From Lachnoclostridium sp. UBA7215 (GTDB taxonomy: Bacteria > Bacillota > Clostridia > Lachnospirales > Lachnospiraceae), in NCBI GenBank assembly GCA_002490465.1, contig DKUB01000058.1, positions 124,643 to 188,642 of the forward strand: DNA of 64,000 nucleotides. Direction: 5' to 3'. The notes under the pieces are model-generated. The model ran no database searches and was not told where the DNA came from. It worked only from the letters and a program-made list of their open reading frames with translations. Every line of letters begins with the position of its first letter. Within the stretch, counting starts at the first letter, position 1. Shown piece after piece: positions 35,925 through 44,573 of this stretch. The translations under genes were made by a program, and so were the position numbers.

Positions 35925-37756
35925 AAAGAATGCCCATGAAAAAAAGAATCTCTGTTACTGCACGCGGTTTTAAAATATTAAAGCGCTACTGCCCCGGTCT
36001 TGCACAGGGTAAGGCACTATACGAATTGATAAACTCCATACAGCCATTTATCACTGTTTGGTTTTCTGCACAGATTATCAATGAAATATCAACGCAGCGC
36101 AGAATAAAAACAATTGTGCTGTATGTTAGCAGCATCGTTTTAATACACTTTATTTGTGCCGTTCTAAAAAATACCATAAACCGGCTCTGCAATGAAAAGG
36201 AATCACAGATGTGGGACTGGTTTGGAAAAATATTCTCTGATAAACAGATGTCACTGGATTTTGCTGATTTGGAATCTCCGGAAATCCAACATCAAAGACA
36301 GGAAGCGGAAGAAAACCTCTATATGTTTGGAAATGGTCTGGCGCAGCTTGTATGGGGCACATCTACTCTCGTCAATGCCTGTGTCAATATACTGGTTTCG
36401 ATTGCCATGACAGTAACTCTCTTTCTTTCCCAATCCGGCAATGCCGTCATGGACAGCCCGGCCTGGATTTTCATTATACTGGCATGTATCACATTTGGCG
36501 GTTTATGCAACTCTAAAGCAACGATAAAAGAAAATGAAATATTTATGAGATGGTGCAAGGATACGGTCTGGTTTAACCGGGTGTTTATATTCTTTGGAAA
36601 AGATTTGTATATGAACCCGGAAAATGCAAAAGATGTCCGGATATATGAACAAAATATCATTGCCTCAAAAATCTTGGACAAACTTATCCGATATGATAGG
36701 GAAAACCAGACAGACCTCTTTAAAATGTCTATCCTGCCCGCCATTGCATATTTTATTATTGGACTGGCCAATGTTATGTGCTGTCTTTTTGTTGCCGTAA
36801 AAGCATTTTTTGGCGCTTTCGGTGTTGGAAACATTATACAGTATACAGCGGTTCTTTCGCGGCTGGGGGAAGGATTGCAGGATTTTATGTTTCTGTTATC
36901 TGACAATGAGGTTTATTGTACACATCTGCAAAGTTTATATGACTATCTCGACATACCTAATCATATGTACCAGGGTTCATTGACGGTTGAAAAGCGGGAT
37001 GACAATGAATATTATGTAGAGTTCCGGGATGTTTCCTTTCAATATCCAAATACTGATACTTACGCCCTCAGACATGTAAACTTAACATTCAGGGTCGGAG
37101 AAAAACTTGCCGTGGTCGGCATGAATGGTTCAGGCAAAACCACATTTATCAAGCTGATGTGCCGCCTGTATGACCCAACTGAGGGGGAAATTCTACTGAA
37201 CGGGGTAAATATCCAAAAATATAACTACGAGGAATATATGTCGATATTTTCCGTTGTATTTCAGGATTTTCGCCTGTTTTCATTCAGCCTTGGACAAAAC
37301 GTTGCCGCAAACGTCCGATATGACAGAGATAACGTTTTGGCATGCCTTGAAAAAGCAGGTTTCCGCGAACGTCTTGATTCTATGCCGAATCATATAGAGA
37401 CCTGCCTTTACAAAGACTTTGAAACAGATGGTGTGGAGATATCCAGCGGTGAGGCACAAAAAATTGCTCTTGCCCGCGCACTCTATAAGGATTGTCCCTT
37501 TATGATTCTTGATGAGCCTACCGCTGCCCTTGACCCGGTTTCGGAATATGAAGTCTACTGTAAGTTCAATGAAATTGCCGGAGGAAAAACGGCAATCTAT
37601 ATCAGCCACCGCCTGGCGTCCTGCCGTTTTTGCGATAAAATCGCTGTTTTCCATGAAGGAGCAGTTGTCCAAATGGGAACACATGAGGAGCTTCTTACAG
37701 ATAATAGCGGCAAATACTATGAACTCTGGAACGCACAGGCACAGTATTATGTGTAA
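35921..37756 (+). CDS. ABC exporter half-transporter, second of pair
   Basis: 611 residues with an N-terminal six-helix membrane domain and a C-terminal ATPase: Walker A GMNGSGKTT, a non-canonical signature ISSGEAQ in place of LSGGQ, Walker B FMILDEPTAALD and ISHRLAS. The GTG start has AGGAGG 7 bases upstream, inside the preceding gene. The odd signature in one partner is typical of heterodimeric exporters with asymmetric ATP sites. The substrate is unknown; the LytTR/GHKL neighbours suggest a signalling or antimicrobial peptide, or resistance to one. Confidence 0.9.
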   Translation: MKRMPMKKRISVTARGFKILKRYCPGLAQGKALYELINSIQPFITVWFSAQIINEISTQRRIKTIVLYVSSIVLIHFICAVLKNTINRLCNEKESQMWDWFGKIFSDKQMSLDFADLESPEIQHQRQEAEENLYMFGNGLAQLVWGTSTLVNACVNILVSIAMTVTLFLSQSGNAVMDSPAWIFIILACITFGGLCNSKATIKENEIFMRWCKDTVWFNRVFIFFGKDLYMNPENAKDVRIYEQNIIASKILDKLIRYDRENQTDLFKMSILPAIAYFIIGLANVMCCLFVAVKAFFGAFGVGNIIQYTAVLSRLGEGLQDFMFLLSDNEVYCTHLQSLYDYLDIPNHMYQGSLTVEKRDDNEYYVEFRDVSFQYPNTDTYALRHVNLTFRVGEKLAVVGMNGSGKTTFIKLMCRLYDPTEGEILLNGVNIQKYNYEEYMSIFSVVFQDFRLFSFSLGQNVAANVRYDRDNVLACLEKAGFRERLDSMPNHIETCLYKDFETDGVEISSGEAQKIALARALYKDCPFMILDEPTAALDPVSEYEVYCKFNEIAGGKTAIYISHRLASCRFCDKIAVFHEGAVVQMGTHEELLTDNSGKYYELWNAQAQYYV

Positions 37757-37777
37757 TAAGAACTTCCATATTAAGAT

Positions 37778-37797
37778 GGCGGGAAATACTTCCCGCC
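37778..37797. other. Perfect hairpin between convergent genes
   Basis: GGCGGGAA-ATAC-TTCCCGCC is an 8-bp perfect stem with a 4-base loop, located between the ABC gene stop and the end of the convergent Cys-rich gene. It lacks a T run on either strand, so it may be a factor-dependent terminator or 3'-end stabiliser. Confidence 0.5.
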
Positions 37798-37822
37798 TGC
37801 GATGATTCGGGAGAAAGATAAA

Positions 37823-38263
37823 TCAATTCGAGTACGCATCTGCAATTTGTATAGAATTTTCCGGAAAGTCCGTTTTCAAACGCATAAGATACTGCAATGC
37901 ACTTCCCTCATATGGCTGTACATCACCCAAAAGCCCTACCTCATAACAATTACGAATAATATTGATGATGCAGTCTTCCACATGGTCTTCCCGGCAATCC
38001 TTACATTCTTTCAAAATATGCGCAATGGCAATTTCCAATTTCGTTTCATCAAACGCCTTACAATCCATCGTTGGTATATGTTCTGTGCCGTTTGGAATTT
38101 CTTTCTTCGGCTCTTTTCGATAATCTTCTATGCATTTTTTCGCATACCCTACAATACAGTTTTCCTCCTGACACTGACCACATATGCTTTGATCCCTGCA
38201 GCAATCCAGCAAATCATTCCATATCAATTCAGCGTTTAAACCCTTTTTATGTTCCTCAGCCAT
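37823..38263 (-). CDS. Cysteine-rich protein of the GGGtGRT module
   Basis: 146 residues with 13 cysteines in three groups: DLLDCCRDQSICGQCQEENC, YAKKCIED, and the later MDCKAF, LKECKDCRED, VEDCIIN and RNCYEVG. It is acidic, soluble and lacks a signal peptide. The CxxC-type spacing suggests binding of an iron-sulfur cluster or zinc. I do not recognise a named family. It is the last gene of a three-gene minus-strand run with the GGGtGRT protein and the NifU-like scaffold, although a terminator-like hairpin (38296-38324) separates it from GGGtGRT. Confidence 0.7.
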   Translation of the reverse strand: MAEEHKKGLNAELIWNDLLDCCRDQSICGQCQEENCIVGYAKKCIEDYRKEPKKEIPNGTEHIPTMDCKAFDETKLEIAIAHILKECKDCREDHVEDCIINIIRNCYEVGLLGDVQPYEGSALQYLMRLKTDFPENSIQIADAYSN

Positions 38264-38295
38264 ATTTTCCTCCTATAATCTCCAAATTAATAGTG

Positions 38296-38324
38296 TGGGA
38301 GTGACTAACATTTAGCCACTCCCA
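38296..38324 (-). terminator. Hairpin between GGGtGRT and Cys-rich genes
   Basis: TGGGAGTGACTAA (38296-38308) pairs with TTAGCCACTCCCA (38312-38324), 13 positions with one mismatch and a 3-base loop. The T tract on the minus strand is poor (CACTATTAATTT), so termination may be partial. Confidence 0.5.
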
Positions 38325-38377
38325 ATCACTTTTCACTCACAATATTCCAATGTTTTTAAAATTTCTCACAGAGAGTC

Positions 38378-39388
38378 TTAAAACTTCCCGTTATCTGCTG
38401 CTTCCTGAATAGAAACGGCAACGGCAACGGTCATGCCCACCATCGGGTTATTTCCGGCACCGATTAATCCCATCATCTCTACATGGGCCGGTACGGATGA
38501 TGAACCGGCGAACTGCGCATCGCTGTGCATACGTCCTAAAGTATCTGTCATACCATAGGATGCCGGGCCAGCTGCCATATTATCCGGGTGAAGGGTACGT
38601 CCGGTACCACCGCCGGATGCTACGGAGAAGTATTTCTTGCCCTGCTCAATACACTCTTTTTTGTATGTACCTGCTACCGGGTGCTGGAAACGCGTCGGGT
38701 TCGTGGAGTTACCGGTAATGGAAACATCAACGCCTTCCTTGTGCATGATGGCTACACCTTCCTGGACATCGTTAGCGCCATAGCAGTTTACCTTTGCTCG
38801 AAGTCCATCAGAATAGGATTTGCGGAACACTTCTTTTACTTCATTTTTATATGGGTCATACTCTGTCTCAACAAAAGTAAATCCGTTGATGCGGGAAATA
38901 ATCTGGGCAGCATCTTTGCCAAGTCCGTTCAGAATGACACGGAGTGGTTTTTTGCGGACTTTGTTTGCTTTCTCTGCGATACCGATCGCTCCCTCGGCAG
39001 CGGCAAATGACTCATGTCCGGCAAGGAAACAGAAACACTCGGTCTCCTCTTCCAGAAGCATTTTGCCAAGGTTGCCGTGTCCAAGTCCTACCTTACGTGT
39101 ATCGGCAACAGAACCCGGGATACAGAAAGCCTGAAGTCCCTCACCGATAGCTGCTGCTGCATCTGCTGCTCTCTTGCAGCCTTTCTTGATTGCAATTGCT
39201 GCACCTACTGTATATGCCCAGCACGCATTTTCAAAACAAATTGGCTGGATTCCTTTAATCTGGTCGTATACATTCAATCCGGCGTCTTTTGTTATCTTCT
39301 CTGCTTCTTCAATAGAGGAGATGCCATATTCAGCCAGTACGCCATTGATTTTATCAATTCTTCTCTCATATGATTCAAATAATGCCAT
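38378..39388 (-). CDS. GGGtGRT family protein
   Basis: 336 residues, with the family-naming motif SVASGGGTGRTLHPDNMAAG and the C-terminal HVEMMGLIGAGNNPMVGMTVAVAVSIQEAA. I recognise it as the GGGtGRT family (a Pfam family named for the motif). Its biochemical role is not established. It lies 19 bases after a NifU-like scaffold gene, and this pairing recurs in anaerobic Firmicutes, which points to iron-sulfur or redox cofactor metabolism. Glycine-rich loops suggest phosphate or nucleotide binding. Cytoplasmic; no membrane segments. Confidence 0.85.
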   Translation of the reverse strand: MALFESYERRIDKINGVLAEYGISSIEEAEKITKDAGLNVYDQIKGIQPICFENACWAYTVGAAIAIKKGCKRAADAAAAIGEGLQAFCIPGSVADTRKVGLGHGNLGKMLLEEETECFCFLAGHESFAAAEGAIGIAEKANKVRKKPLRVILNGLGKDAAQIISRINGFTFVETEYDPYKNEVKEVFRKSYSDGLRAKVNCYGANDVQEGVAIMHKEGVDVSITGNSTNPTRFQHPVAGTYKKECIEQGKKYFSVASGGGTGRTLHPDNMAAGPASYGMTDTLGRMHSDAQFAGSSSVPAHVEMMGLIGAGNNPMVGMTVAVAVSIQEAADNGKF

Positions 39389-39407
39389 GATTTCTATCCT
39401 CCTCTAT

Positions 39408-40112
39408 TTATTTAATCTCTTCATCCGTTCTCGGATCAATGATTTTTACGGCGTCATCCACACGGCCATACTGTCCGCAGGCTTTTTCATAGGCGGTATT
39501 CGGGTCATCTCCCTTTTTGATGAAATCCGTCATTTTACCGAGGCTTACAAATTTGTAACCAATAATCATATCATCCGCATCCAGGGCGATTCCTGTTACA
39601 TACCCTTCAGCCATTTCCAGATAACGAGGGCCTTTTTTCAATGTTCCGTACATGGTTCCAACCTGGGAGCGAAGACCTTTGCCAAGATCCTCCAGACCAG
39701 CTCCAATCGGAAGACCGTCTTCAGAAAATGCACTCTGTGTTCTACCATATACAATCTGTAAAAACAGCTCTCTCATTGCCGTATTAATTGCATCACATAC
39801 AAGGTCCGTATTCAATGCCTCCATAACCGTTCTTCCAGGAAGAATCTCAGAAGCCATTGCAGCGGAATGTGTCATACCGGAGCATCCGATTGTCTCTACC
39901 AGGGCCTCCTGAATAATGCCTTCTTTTACATTTAATGTCAGCTTGCAGGCCCCCTGCTGTGGTGCACACCAGCCAACACCATGTGTTAAACCGGAAATAT
40001 CCTTAACTTCTTTTGCTTTTACCCATTTTGCTTCTTCCGGGATTGGTGCACAACCATGGTTCACACCCTGGGCAACCGGGCACATGTTTTCTACTTCTTG
40101 TGAATAAATCAT
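39408..40112 (-). CDS. NifU-like iron-sulfur cluster scaffold protein
   Basis: 234 residues. The central part resembles the NifU/IscU fold with GWCAPQQGACKLTLNVKEGIIQEALVETIGCSGMTHSAAMASEILPGRTVMEAL, including conserved cysteines that can bind a cluster. The N-terminal MCPVAQGVNHGC segment and the C-terminal IIGYKFVSLGKMTDFIKKGD block are extra to standard NifU. It is the first gene of the GGGtGRT module and has its own promoter at 40153-40181 with AAAGGAG before the ATG. No IscS/SufS gene is nearby. Confidence 0.85.
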   Translation of the reverse strand: MIYSQEVENMCPVAQGVNHGCAPIPEEAKWVKAKEVKDISGLTHGVGWCAPQQGACKLTLNVKEGIIQEALVETIGCSGMTHSAAMASEILPGRTVMEALNTDLVCDAINTAMRELFLQIVYGRTQSAFSEDGLPIGAGLEDLGKGLRSQVGTMYGTLKKGPRYLEMAEGYVTGIALDADDMIIGYKFVSLGKMTDFIKKGDDPNTAYEKACGQYGRVDDAVKIIDPRTDEEIK

Positions 40113-40152
40113 GTCGTAACTCCTTTCAAAAATTTAATCATAACTGAATAAA

Positions 40153-40181
40153 ATGATACATTATTTTGGGAAAAATGTCAA
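40153..40181 (-). promoter_or_regulatory. Promoter of the NifU-like/GGGtGRT operon
   Basis: Minus strand consensus TTGACA (40176-40181), 17-base spacer, TATCAT (40153-40158). The TGA stop of the upstream gene (40178-40180) lies inside the -35 hexamer. Confidence 0.65.
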
Positions 40182-40843
40182 TGTCTGTCAACGACTTCCC
40201 CCTGCCTTTTATAGATGCTGTACCCTTTTACATAACCCCTTACACTGGACAGCGGATAAATATTTGTGTGGGGACCGACAACGGTTCCCGGATTTAAAAT
40301 CGTGCCACATCCTACTTCCACTTCATCCCCAAGAATAGCTCCCATCTTCTTCAGGCCGGTTTTTACTTTATCATTTCCAACCGAGATTTCAATAAGAGAC
40401 TTATCTGATTTTACATTGGAAGTAATAGAGCCGGCTCCCATATGTGCCTTATAGCCGAGAATAGAATCACCTACATAATTGTAATGCGGTACCTGAACGC
40501 CATCAAATAAAACAACATTCTTTAATTCTGTTGAATTTCCAACTACCGCATTTTTTCCCACAATGGCATTTCCACGGATAAAAGCACAGTGGCGGATTTC
40601 CGCCCTCTCATCAATAATGAGTGGCCCATTCAGGCATGCACTCGGTGCTACTACCGCTGTTTTTGCCACCCATATATCCTCTCCCCGCTTTTCAAACAAA
40701 TCCGGTGACAGCCCCTTTCCAAGCCACGAGATATAATTGTGAATCATGGAAAGCACCTCATACGGATATTCCACATCATCAAAGAGCCCGGCTGCTATTG
40801 TATTTTTTAAATTGAATAATTCCTTTACCTTTAACTGCTGCAT
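40178..40843 (-). CDS. Left-handed beta-helix (hexapeptide) nucleotidyltransferase-like protein
   Basis: 221 residues. After a short N-terminal helical region, residues 55-210 are hexapeptide-repeat turns (VAKTAVVAPSACLNGPLIIDERAEIRHCAFIRGNAIVGKNAVVGN...). It resembles the C-terminal acyltransferase half of GlmU and glucose-1-phosphate thymidylyltransferase-like proteins, but there is no N-terminal nucleotidyltransferase domain. It may be an acetyltransferase acting on a sugar nucleotide or a binding scaffold. It follows the GH31 gene by 73 bases. Confidence 0.75.
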   Translation of the reverse strand: MQQLKVKELFNLKNTIAAGLFDDVEYPYEVLSMIHNYISWLGKGLSPDLFEKRGEDIWVAKTAVVAPSACLNGPLIIDERAEIRHCAFIRGNAIVGKNAVVGNSTELKNVVLFDGVQVPHYNYVGDSILGYKAHMGAGSITSNVKSDKSLIEISVGNDKVKTGLKKMGAILGDEVEVGCGTILNPGTVVGPHTNIYPLSSVRGYVKGYSIYKRQGEVVDRH

Positions 40844-40916
40844 ATATATTTTCTTCTCCCTCCATTTATTTTTATTATATTATTCTTATCTGCTCACAAT
40901 ACCAGAGAATAACCTT

Positions 40917-42923
40917 TTAAAATTCCTCAAGCACTTCCGCTCCCTCTCTGACAAATGCAATAAATTCATGAATATCTGCACGGGCGCTTACCCATCCGCC
41001 TCCATCATAAACCTTGCCATCCGTTGTGCGGACAAACCGTCCCTCCGGCAGATAAACCTTCCGTTCTGTCATTCCCTTTTCCGTTATCGGGGCAAACAGA
41101 ATATCGCTGCCGAAAAAGTATTCGTCCTCTGCCAGATAAGTATTTTCATCATCCGGGAACTCCATAAAAAGAGGGCGCATAATTGACACACCTGTCTTTT
41201 TGGCTTCTTTCATAAAGTGCATCACATAAGGCCGGAGTCTTTCCCGCAGCATAACCAGTTCACGGAGAATATCATAATTTTTCTCTCCAAAACTCCACAA
41301 TTCATTGTCGCCTCCACTCATTTCAGGAATTCCGGGATGACGGTCCACATGCCCTTTTGGTTTTATCCTTGCACCATGAAGTCTTGTCACCGGGCAGAAG
41401 ACCCCAAACTGGAACCAGCGCACAATAAGCTCACGGAACTCCTCACTCTCAATATCACCGCCCCAAAATCCTCCAATATCGGTCGTCCACCACATAATAC
41501 CGCTCATTGCCATAGCAAGTCCTGTGCGGACGGACTTTTGCAGAGCCTCAAACGTGGACGGTACATCCCCAGACCAGAGAAGTGCTCCAAAACGCTGACA
41601 TCCCATATATCCGGCACGCGCCAGTGTGATGATGTCTGTTTCCCCCTCTTCTTTCAGACCATCATAAAACATTTTTTCATAATAAAAAGGATAGAGGAGA
41701 GCAAATTCCTCAAAATTGCCAAGGCAGCACCGTATATTGTCATAATGGTTGGGAATCATTCCCGGTTCCGCCTCATCCAGCCAGAAATAACGGATTCCGT
41801 CCTCATAATAATTCTTTTTTACCAGTCCCCATGTATAGTCTCTTGTCTTCGGGTTCAGAGTATCAATATAGTCCTGCTGTCCGTAAAAATCCTGCATACC
41901 GTAAGGACCGTTCTCTGTCCGCAAAATCATATTTCTGTCATCCATATAGCGGTAATTTTCGCTTTTAGGATTCGACGTGGGCCAAATAGAAACCATAAGC
42001 TGTATTCCCATTTGCGCCAGCTCTTCTACCATTTCCTTAGGGTCCGGCCATAGATTTTTATCAAATTTATAATCCCCCTGCTCCGTCCAGTGAAAATAGT
42101 CAATCACAATGACAGAAACCGGAATCCCACGCTTTTTGTATTCCCTTGCTACAGATAGCAGATCCTCCTGGCTCTCATAGCGCAGCTTGCTCTGCCAGAA
42201 TCCGGCAGCAAAAGCAGGAAAATCCGGTGTATGTCCTGTCAATACAGCATATTTTCCCATAATCTCTTTCGGTGAATTTCCCGCTATTACAAGATAATCC
42301 ACCTGCCTTGTACGATATGAAGTGAAACGCGTGTGATTATTGGTCAGCTCCACCTGTCCCACGGATGGATTATTCCAGAGAAAACCATAATTTTTACTCG
42401 AATAAACAAAGGGAATCGACGTCTTTGTATTCCGGTGTTGCAGCTCACTGATTGTCCCTTTCATATCAAAACAGCCATTATGTTCACCGCCCAATCCGTA
42501 AAAATGCTCTTCCCTGTCCGGTTTAAAAAGAACATCAGCCCGGAAGGTGTTATCCCCTTTTGCACGATATGTACGGTAAAACGCTTCAAATGCATACTCT
42601 GTCATTTCCTCCAGGAGAATTTCAAACTCCCCGCTGTCCGTTGTTTTTTTATAATATACTACTTTTCCATTGTCAAACAGCTCCGCCCGCAATCTCCCAT
42701 TTGTAATAATAGCACTGTGCTCCTTTAGCTCTGTAACAACTTCCACATTCTCTTTCACAGGAAGCAGTATCCAGTCCTCTTCCCGGAGCGTGCCGCATGG
42801 AGCGGACTGAAAACGCAGGGTATCCTTTCCCCATGCAAAAATTTTAACTATCTCATTTCTTTTTTCAAATGATATACTGTCTTTTGAAACGGTAATGTAC
42901 CCCATTCTTTTCTTATCCTCCAT
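40917..42923 (-). CDS. GH31 family alpha-glycosidase (alpha-xylosidase or alpha-glucosidase)
   Basis: 668 residues with the GH31 layout: an N-terminal beta-sandwich with FYGLGGEHNGCFDMKG, a (beta/alpha)8 barrel with nucleophile Asp in YFWLDEAEPG, acid/base region LLWSGDVPSTFEALQ, MWWTTDIGGFWGG and CPVTRLHGAR, and C-terminal beta domains. It has no signal peptide, so it acts on imported oligosaccharides. The FWLDEAEP motif is common in YicI-like alpha-xylosidases that cut xyloglucan oligosaccharides, but the substrate cannot be fixed from sequence. It lies 10 bases downstream of apbE. Confidence 0.92.
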   Translation of the reverse strand: MEDKKRMGYITVSKDSISFEKRNEIVKIFAWGKDTLRFQSAPCGTLREEDWILLPVKENVEVVTELKEHSAIITNGRLRAELFDNGKVVYYKKTTDSGEFEILLEEMTEYAFEAFYRTYRAKGDNTFRADVLFKPDREEHFYGLGGEHNGCFDMKGTISELQHRNTKTSIPFVYSSKNYGFLWNNPSVGQVELTNNHTRFTSYRTRQVDYLVIAGNSPKEIMGKYAVLTGHTPDFPAFAAGFWQSKLRYESQEDLLSVAREYKKRGIPVSVIVIDYFHWTEQGDYKFDKNLWPDPKEMVEELAQMGIQLMVSIWPTSNPKSENYRYMDDRNMILRTENGPYGMQDFYGQQDYIDTLNPKTRDYTWGLVKKNYYEDGIRYFWLDEAEPGMIPNHYDNIRCCLGNFEEFALLYPFYYEKMFYDGLKEEGETDIITLARAGYMGCQRFGALLWSGDVPSTFEALQKSVRTGLAMAMSGIMWWTTDIGGFWGGDIESEEFRELIVRWFQFGVFCPVTRLHGARIKPKGHVDRHPGIPEMSGGDNELWSFGEKNYDILRELVMLRERLRPYVMHFMKEAKKTGVSIMRPLFMEFPDDENTYLAEDEYFFGSDILFAPITEKGMTERKVYLPEGRFVRTTDGKVYDGGGWVSARADIHEFIAFVREGAEVLEEF

Positions 42924-42933
42924 ATTTAATCAC

Positions 42934-43959
42934 TTATGAGTTTTCCAGTGTCATATTTACTCCCTCAGACTGCCAGCAGCTTCCATCTTTCCGGATTAAA
43001 ATAAGGGCAATCTCTGGGTGTGTTTTCTGATATTTTACCGCCTCCTTTTCTCCCATTACATATAGTGCAGTGGCCAACGCGTCTGCTTCTGTTCCATTAT
43101 CTGCGATAACAGTGACGGATGACAGGTTATTTTCAGCGGGCATGCCTGTGCGCTTATCCATAATATGGTGATAAATTACACCATCCTCCTCAAAGTACCG
43201 CTGGTAAATCCCGCTTGTCACCACCGCTTTATCCCGGACAGTAAGTGTCCCGTAAACGGAAGCGCCATCGGATGGGTCAGTAATCCCCACAACAAACTCA
43301 CTGCCATCCGGTTTATATCCTATCGTCTGTACATTTCCGCCGAGTGACACGATAGCCGAATCTACATGCCTGTCCTGAAACAGCTCCATTAAACGCTGCG
43401 ACAAATATCCCTTGCCCGCCGCCCCCAAATCCAGCTGCATATTCTGCGAAATCTGTACAAAACCATCTTTTAGCAGCTTAATTTTGCGGTAATCCACTTG
43501 GGACAGCGCCTGCTCTCTCTCCTTTTCCTTGGGCACATGTGTTTCATCTGTTGTAAATCCCCATGCCTTTACAAGTGGATAAATAGATATATCAAAGAGC
43601 CCGTCCGTCTTTTTTGAGACATTCAGACACTGCTCTATAAGCGAATACGTATCCTCTGAAACACTGGTTTTTTCTCCCCCGGCAGCATTCAGCCTTGCCA
43701 TATCGCTTTTTTCTTTTGTTACGGAAAACTTCTGCTCCAGGTCCTGAATCAGTGTGACGGCATCTGCCATCGCTTCCTCCGCCCCCTCGCCATATACGGT
43801 GAGGTCCATAATGGTATCCATGGCAAAAATTTCCTGCTGCATTTTTCCATCCCCGCTTTTCGGTGGATCCTCCTGGTCCCCTGCCGTGCAAGCCACACAT
43901 AACAGTATCAGAGATAATAGCAGCATGGACAACAGTACGGCAGGTTTCCTTCCTCTCAT
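42934..43959 (-). CDS. apbE: FAD:protein FMN transferase ApbE, independent start
   Basis: 341 residues from the ATG at 43959: a lipoprotein-like signal (hydrophobic core LLSMLLLSLILLCVAC, candidate lipid-attached Cys), then the ApbE domain with EIFAMDTIMDLTVYG, LDLGAAGKGYLSQRL, SLGGNVQTIG and HHIMDKRTGMPAENNLSSVTV. It attaches FMN to Thr/Ser of extracytoplasmic flavoproteins such as RnfG/NqrC or fumarate-reductase-type proteins. A strong ribosome binding site AAAGGAGG sits 5 bases upstream, inside the end of queH, so separate translation is likely. Confidence 0.88.
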   Translation of the reverse strand: MRGRKPAVLLSMLLLSLILLCVACTAGDQEDPPKSGDGKMQQEIFAMDTIMDLTVYGEGAEEAMADAVTLIQDLEQKFSVTKEKSDMARLNAAGGEKTSVSEDTYSLIEQCLNVSKKTDGLFDISIYPLVKAWGFTTDETHVPKEKEREQALSQVDYRKIKLLKDGFVQISQNMQLDLGAAGKGYLSQRLMELFQDRHVDSAIVSLGGNVQTIGYKPDGSEFVVGITDPSDGASVYGTLTVRDKAVVTSGIYQRYFEEDGVIYHHIMDKRTGMPAENNLSSVTVIADNGTEADALATALYVMGEKEAVKYQKTHPEIALILIRKDGSCWQSEGVNMTLENS

Positions 43960-44571
43960 TTTTGCCTCCTTTGAATAAATACAACCGCAATAATCCTGCC
44001 GGTATAAATGATATTCCTTTGACAGTTCAATACTTCTCTTATATCCGTTTCTCTTTTTAAAATCAGATGGCAGAAAAGGGACGCCATATTGTTTGGCATA
44101 CTGCTCCCCTATATGCATAAGTAATTCTGCATCTTTATGCGGGCTGATGGAGAGTGTCGTTCCAAAATAATCGAAATTTCCTTCTGCCGCCCTTTTTGCC
44201 GTCTCTGACAAACGCAAATCAAAACAGCGTTTACATCTTGCCCCGCGCTCCGGGCAATCCTCATATCCTTCCGCTATTCTGAAAAAAGCAGACGGCTCAT
44301 AATCCGCATCAATCCTATGGATTTCCTCACCATAGGGAACCTCTGACAAATAGCGAATCAGCTCCTGTTTTCTCATTTTGTACTCGAATTCCTCTGTAAT
44401 ATTCGGATTGTAAAAAAATACCGTAATATCAAAATACGGATGCAGATACTCTAACACATAACTGCTGCACGGTGCACAACAGCAATGTAGTAAAAGGCGT
44501 TTTTTATCGGAAAGGTCCTGTTTTTGAAGCAATTCTGTCAGTTCTTTTTGAAAATTTCTTTTTTGAATCAT
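42934..44571 (-). CDS. queH: queH-apbE continuous frame: epoxyqueuosine reductase QueH read in frame into ApbE
   Basis: 545 codons without an internal stop. Residues 1-204 are QueH (DUF208): LLHCCCAPCSSYV, ERGARCKRCFDLRL, and the C-terminal YCGC, where QueH proteins normally end. The frame then continues through SKEAK, which is the apbE ribosome binding site being translated, into a complete ApbE beginning MRGRKPAV. QueH reduces epoxyqueuosine to queuosine in tRNA. A fused product would place a lipoprotein or membrane segment in its middle and put QueH and ApbE on opposite sides of the membrane, so I think the two are mainly made separately, with a QueH lacking a stop as the oddity. The start overlaps the pgeF terminal region (GGAG...ATG). 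Confidence 0.85.
   Translation of the reverse strand: MIQKRNFQKELTELLQKQDLSDKKRLLLHCCCAPCSSYVLEYLHPYFDITVFFYNPNITEEFEYKMRKQELIRYLSEVPYGEEIHRIDADYEPSAFFRIAEGYEDCPERGARCKRCFDLRLSETAKRAAEGNFDYFGTTLSISPHKDAELLMHIGEQYAKQYGVPFLPSDFKKRNGYKRSIELSKEYHLYRQDYCGCIYSKEAKMRGRKPAVLLSMLLLSLILLCVACTAGDQEDPPKSGDGKMQQEIFAMDTIMDLTVYGEGAEEAMADAVTLIQDLEQKFSVTKEKSDMARLNAAGGEKTSVSEDTYSLIEQCLNVSKKTDGLFDISIYPLVKAWGFTTDETHVPKEKEREQALSQVDYRKIKLLKDGFVQISQNMQLDLGAAGKGYLSQRLMELFQDRHVDSAIVSLGGNVQTIGYKPDGSEFVVGITDPSDGASVYGTLTVRDKAVVTSGIYQRYFEEDGVIYHHIMDKRTGMPAENNLSSVTVIADNGTEADALATALYVMGEKEAVKYQKTHPEIALILIRKDGSCWQSEGVNMTLENS
43965..43970 (-). promoter_or_regulatory. apbE ribosome binding site embedded in queH frame
   Basis: AGGAGG on the minus strand, 5 bases before the apbE ATG (43959). 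It is translated as part of the KEA codons of the continuous queH frame, showing that apbE is meant to initiate here. Confidence 0.75.
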
Positions 44572-44573
44572 TT

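Noticed and set aside
41217..42053. 278-residue plus-strand open frame opposite the GH31 gene
   Set aside because: Shadow of a conserved glycosidase region; no ribosome binding site and no recognisable motif.
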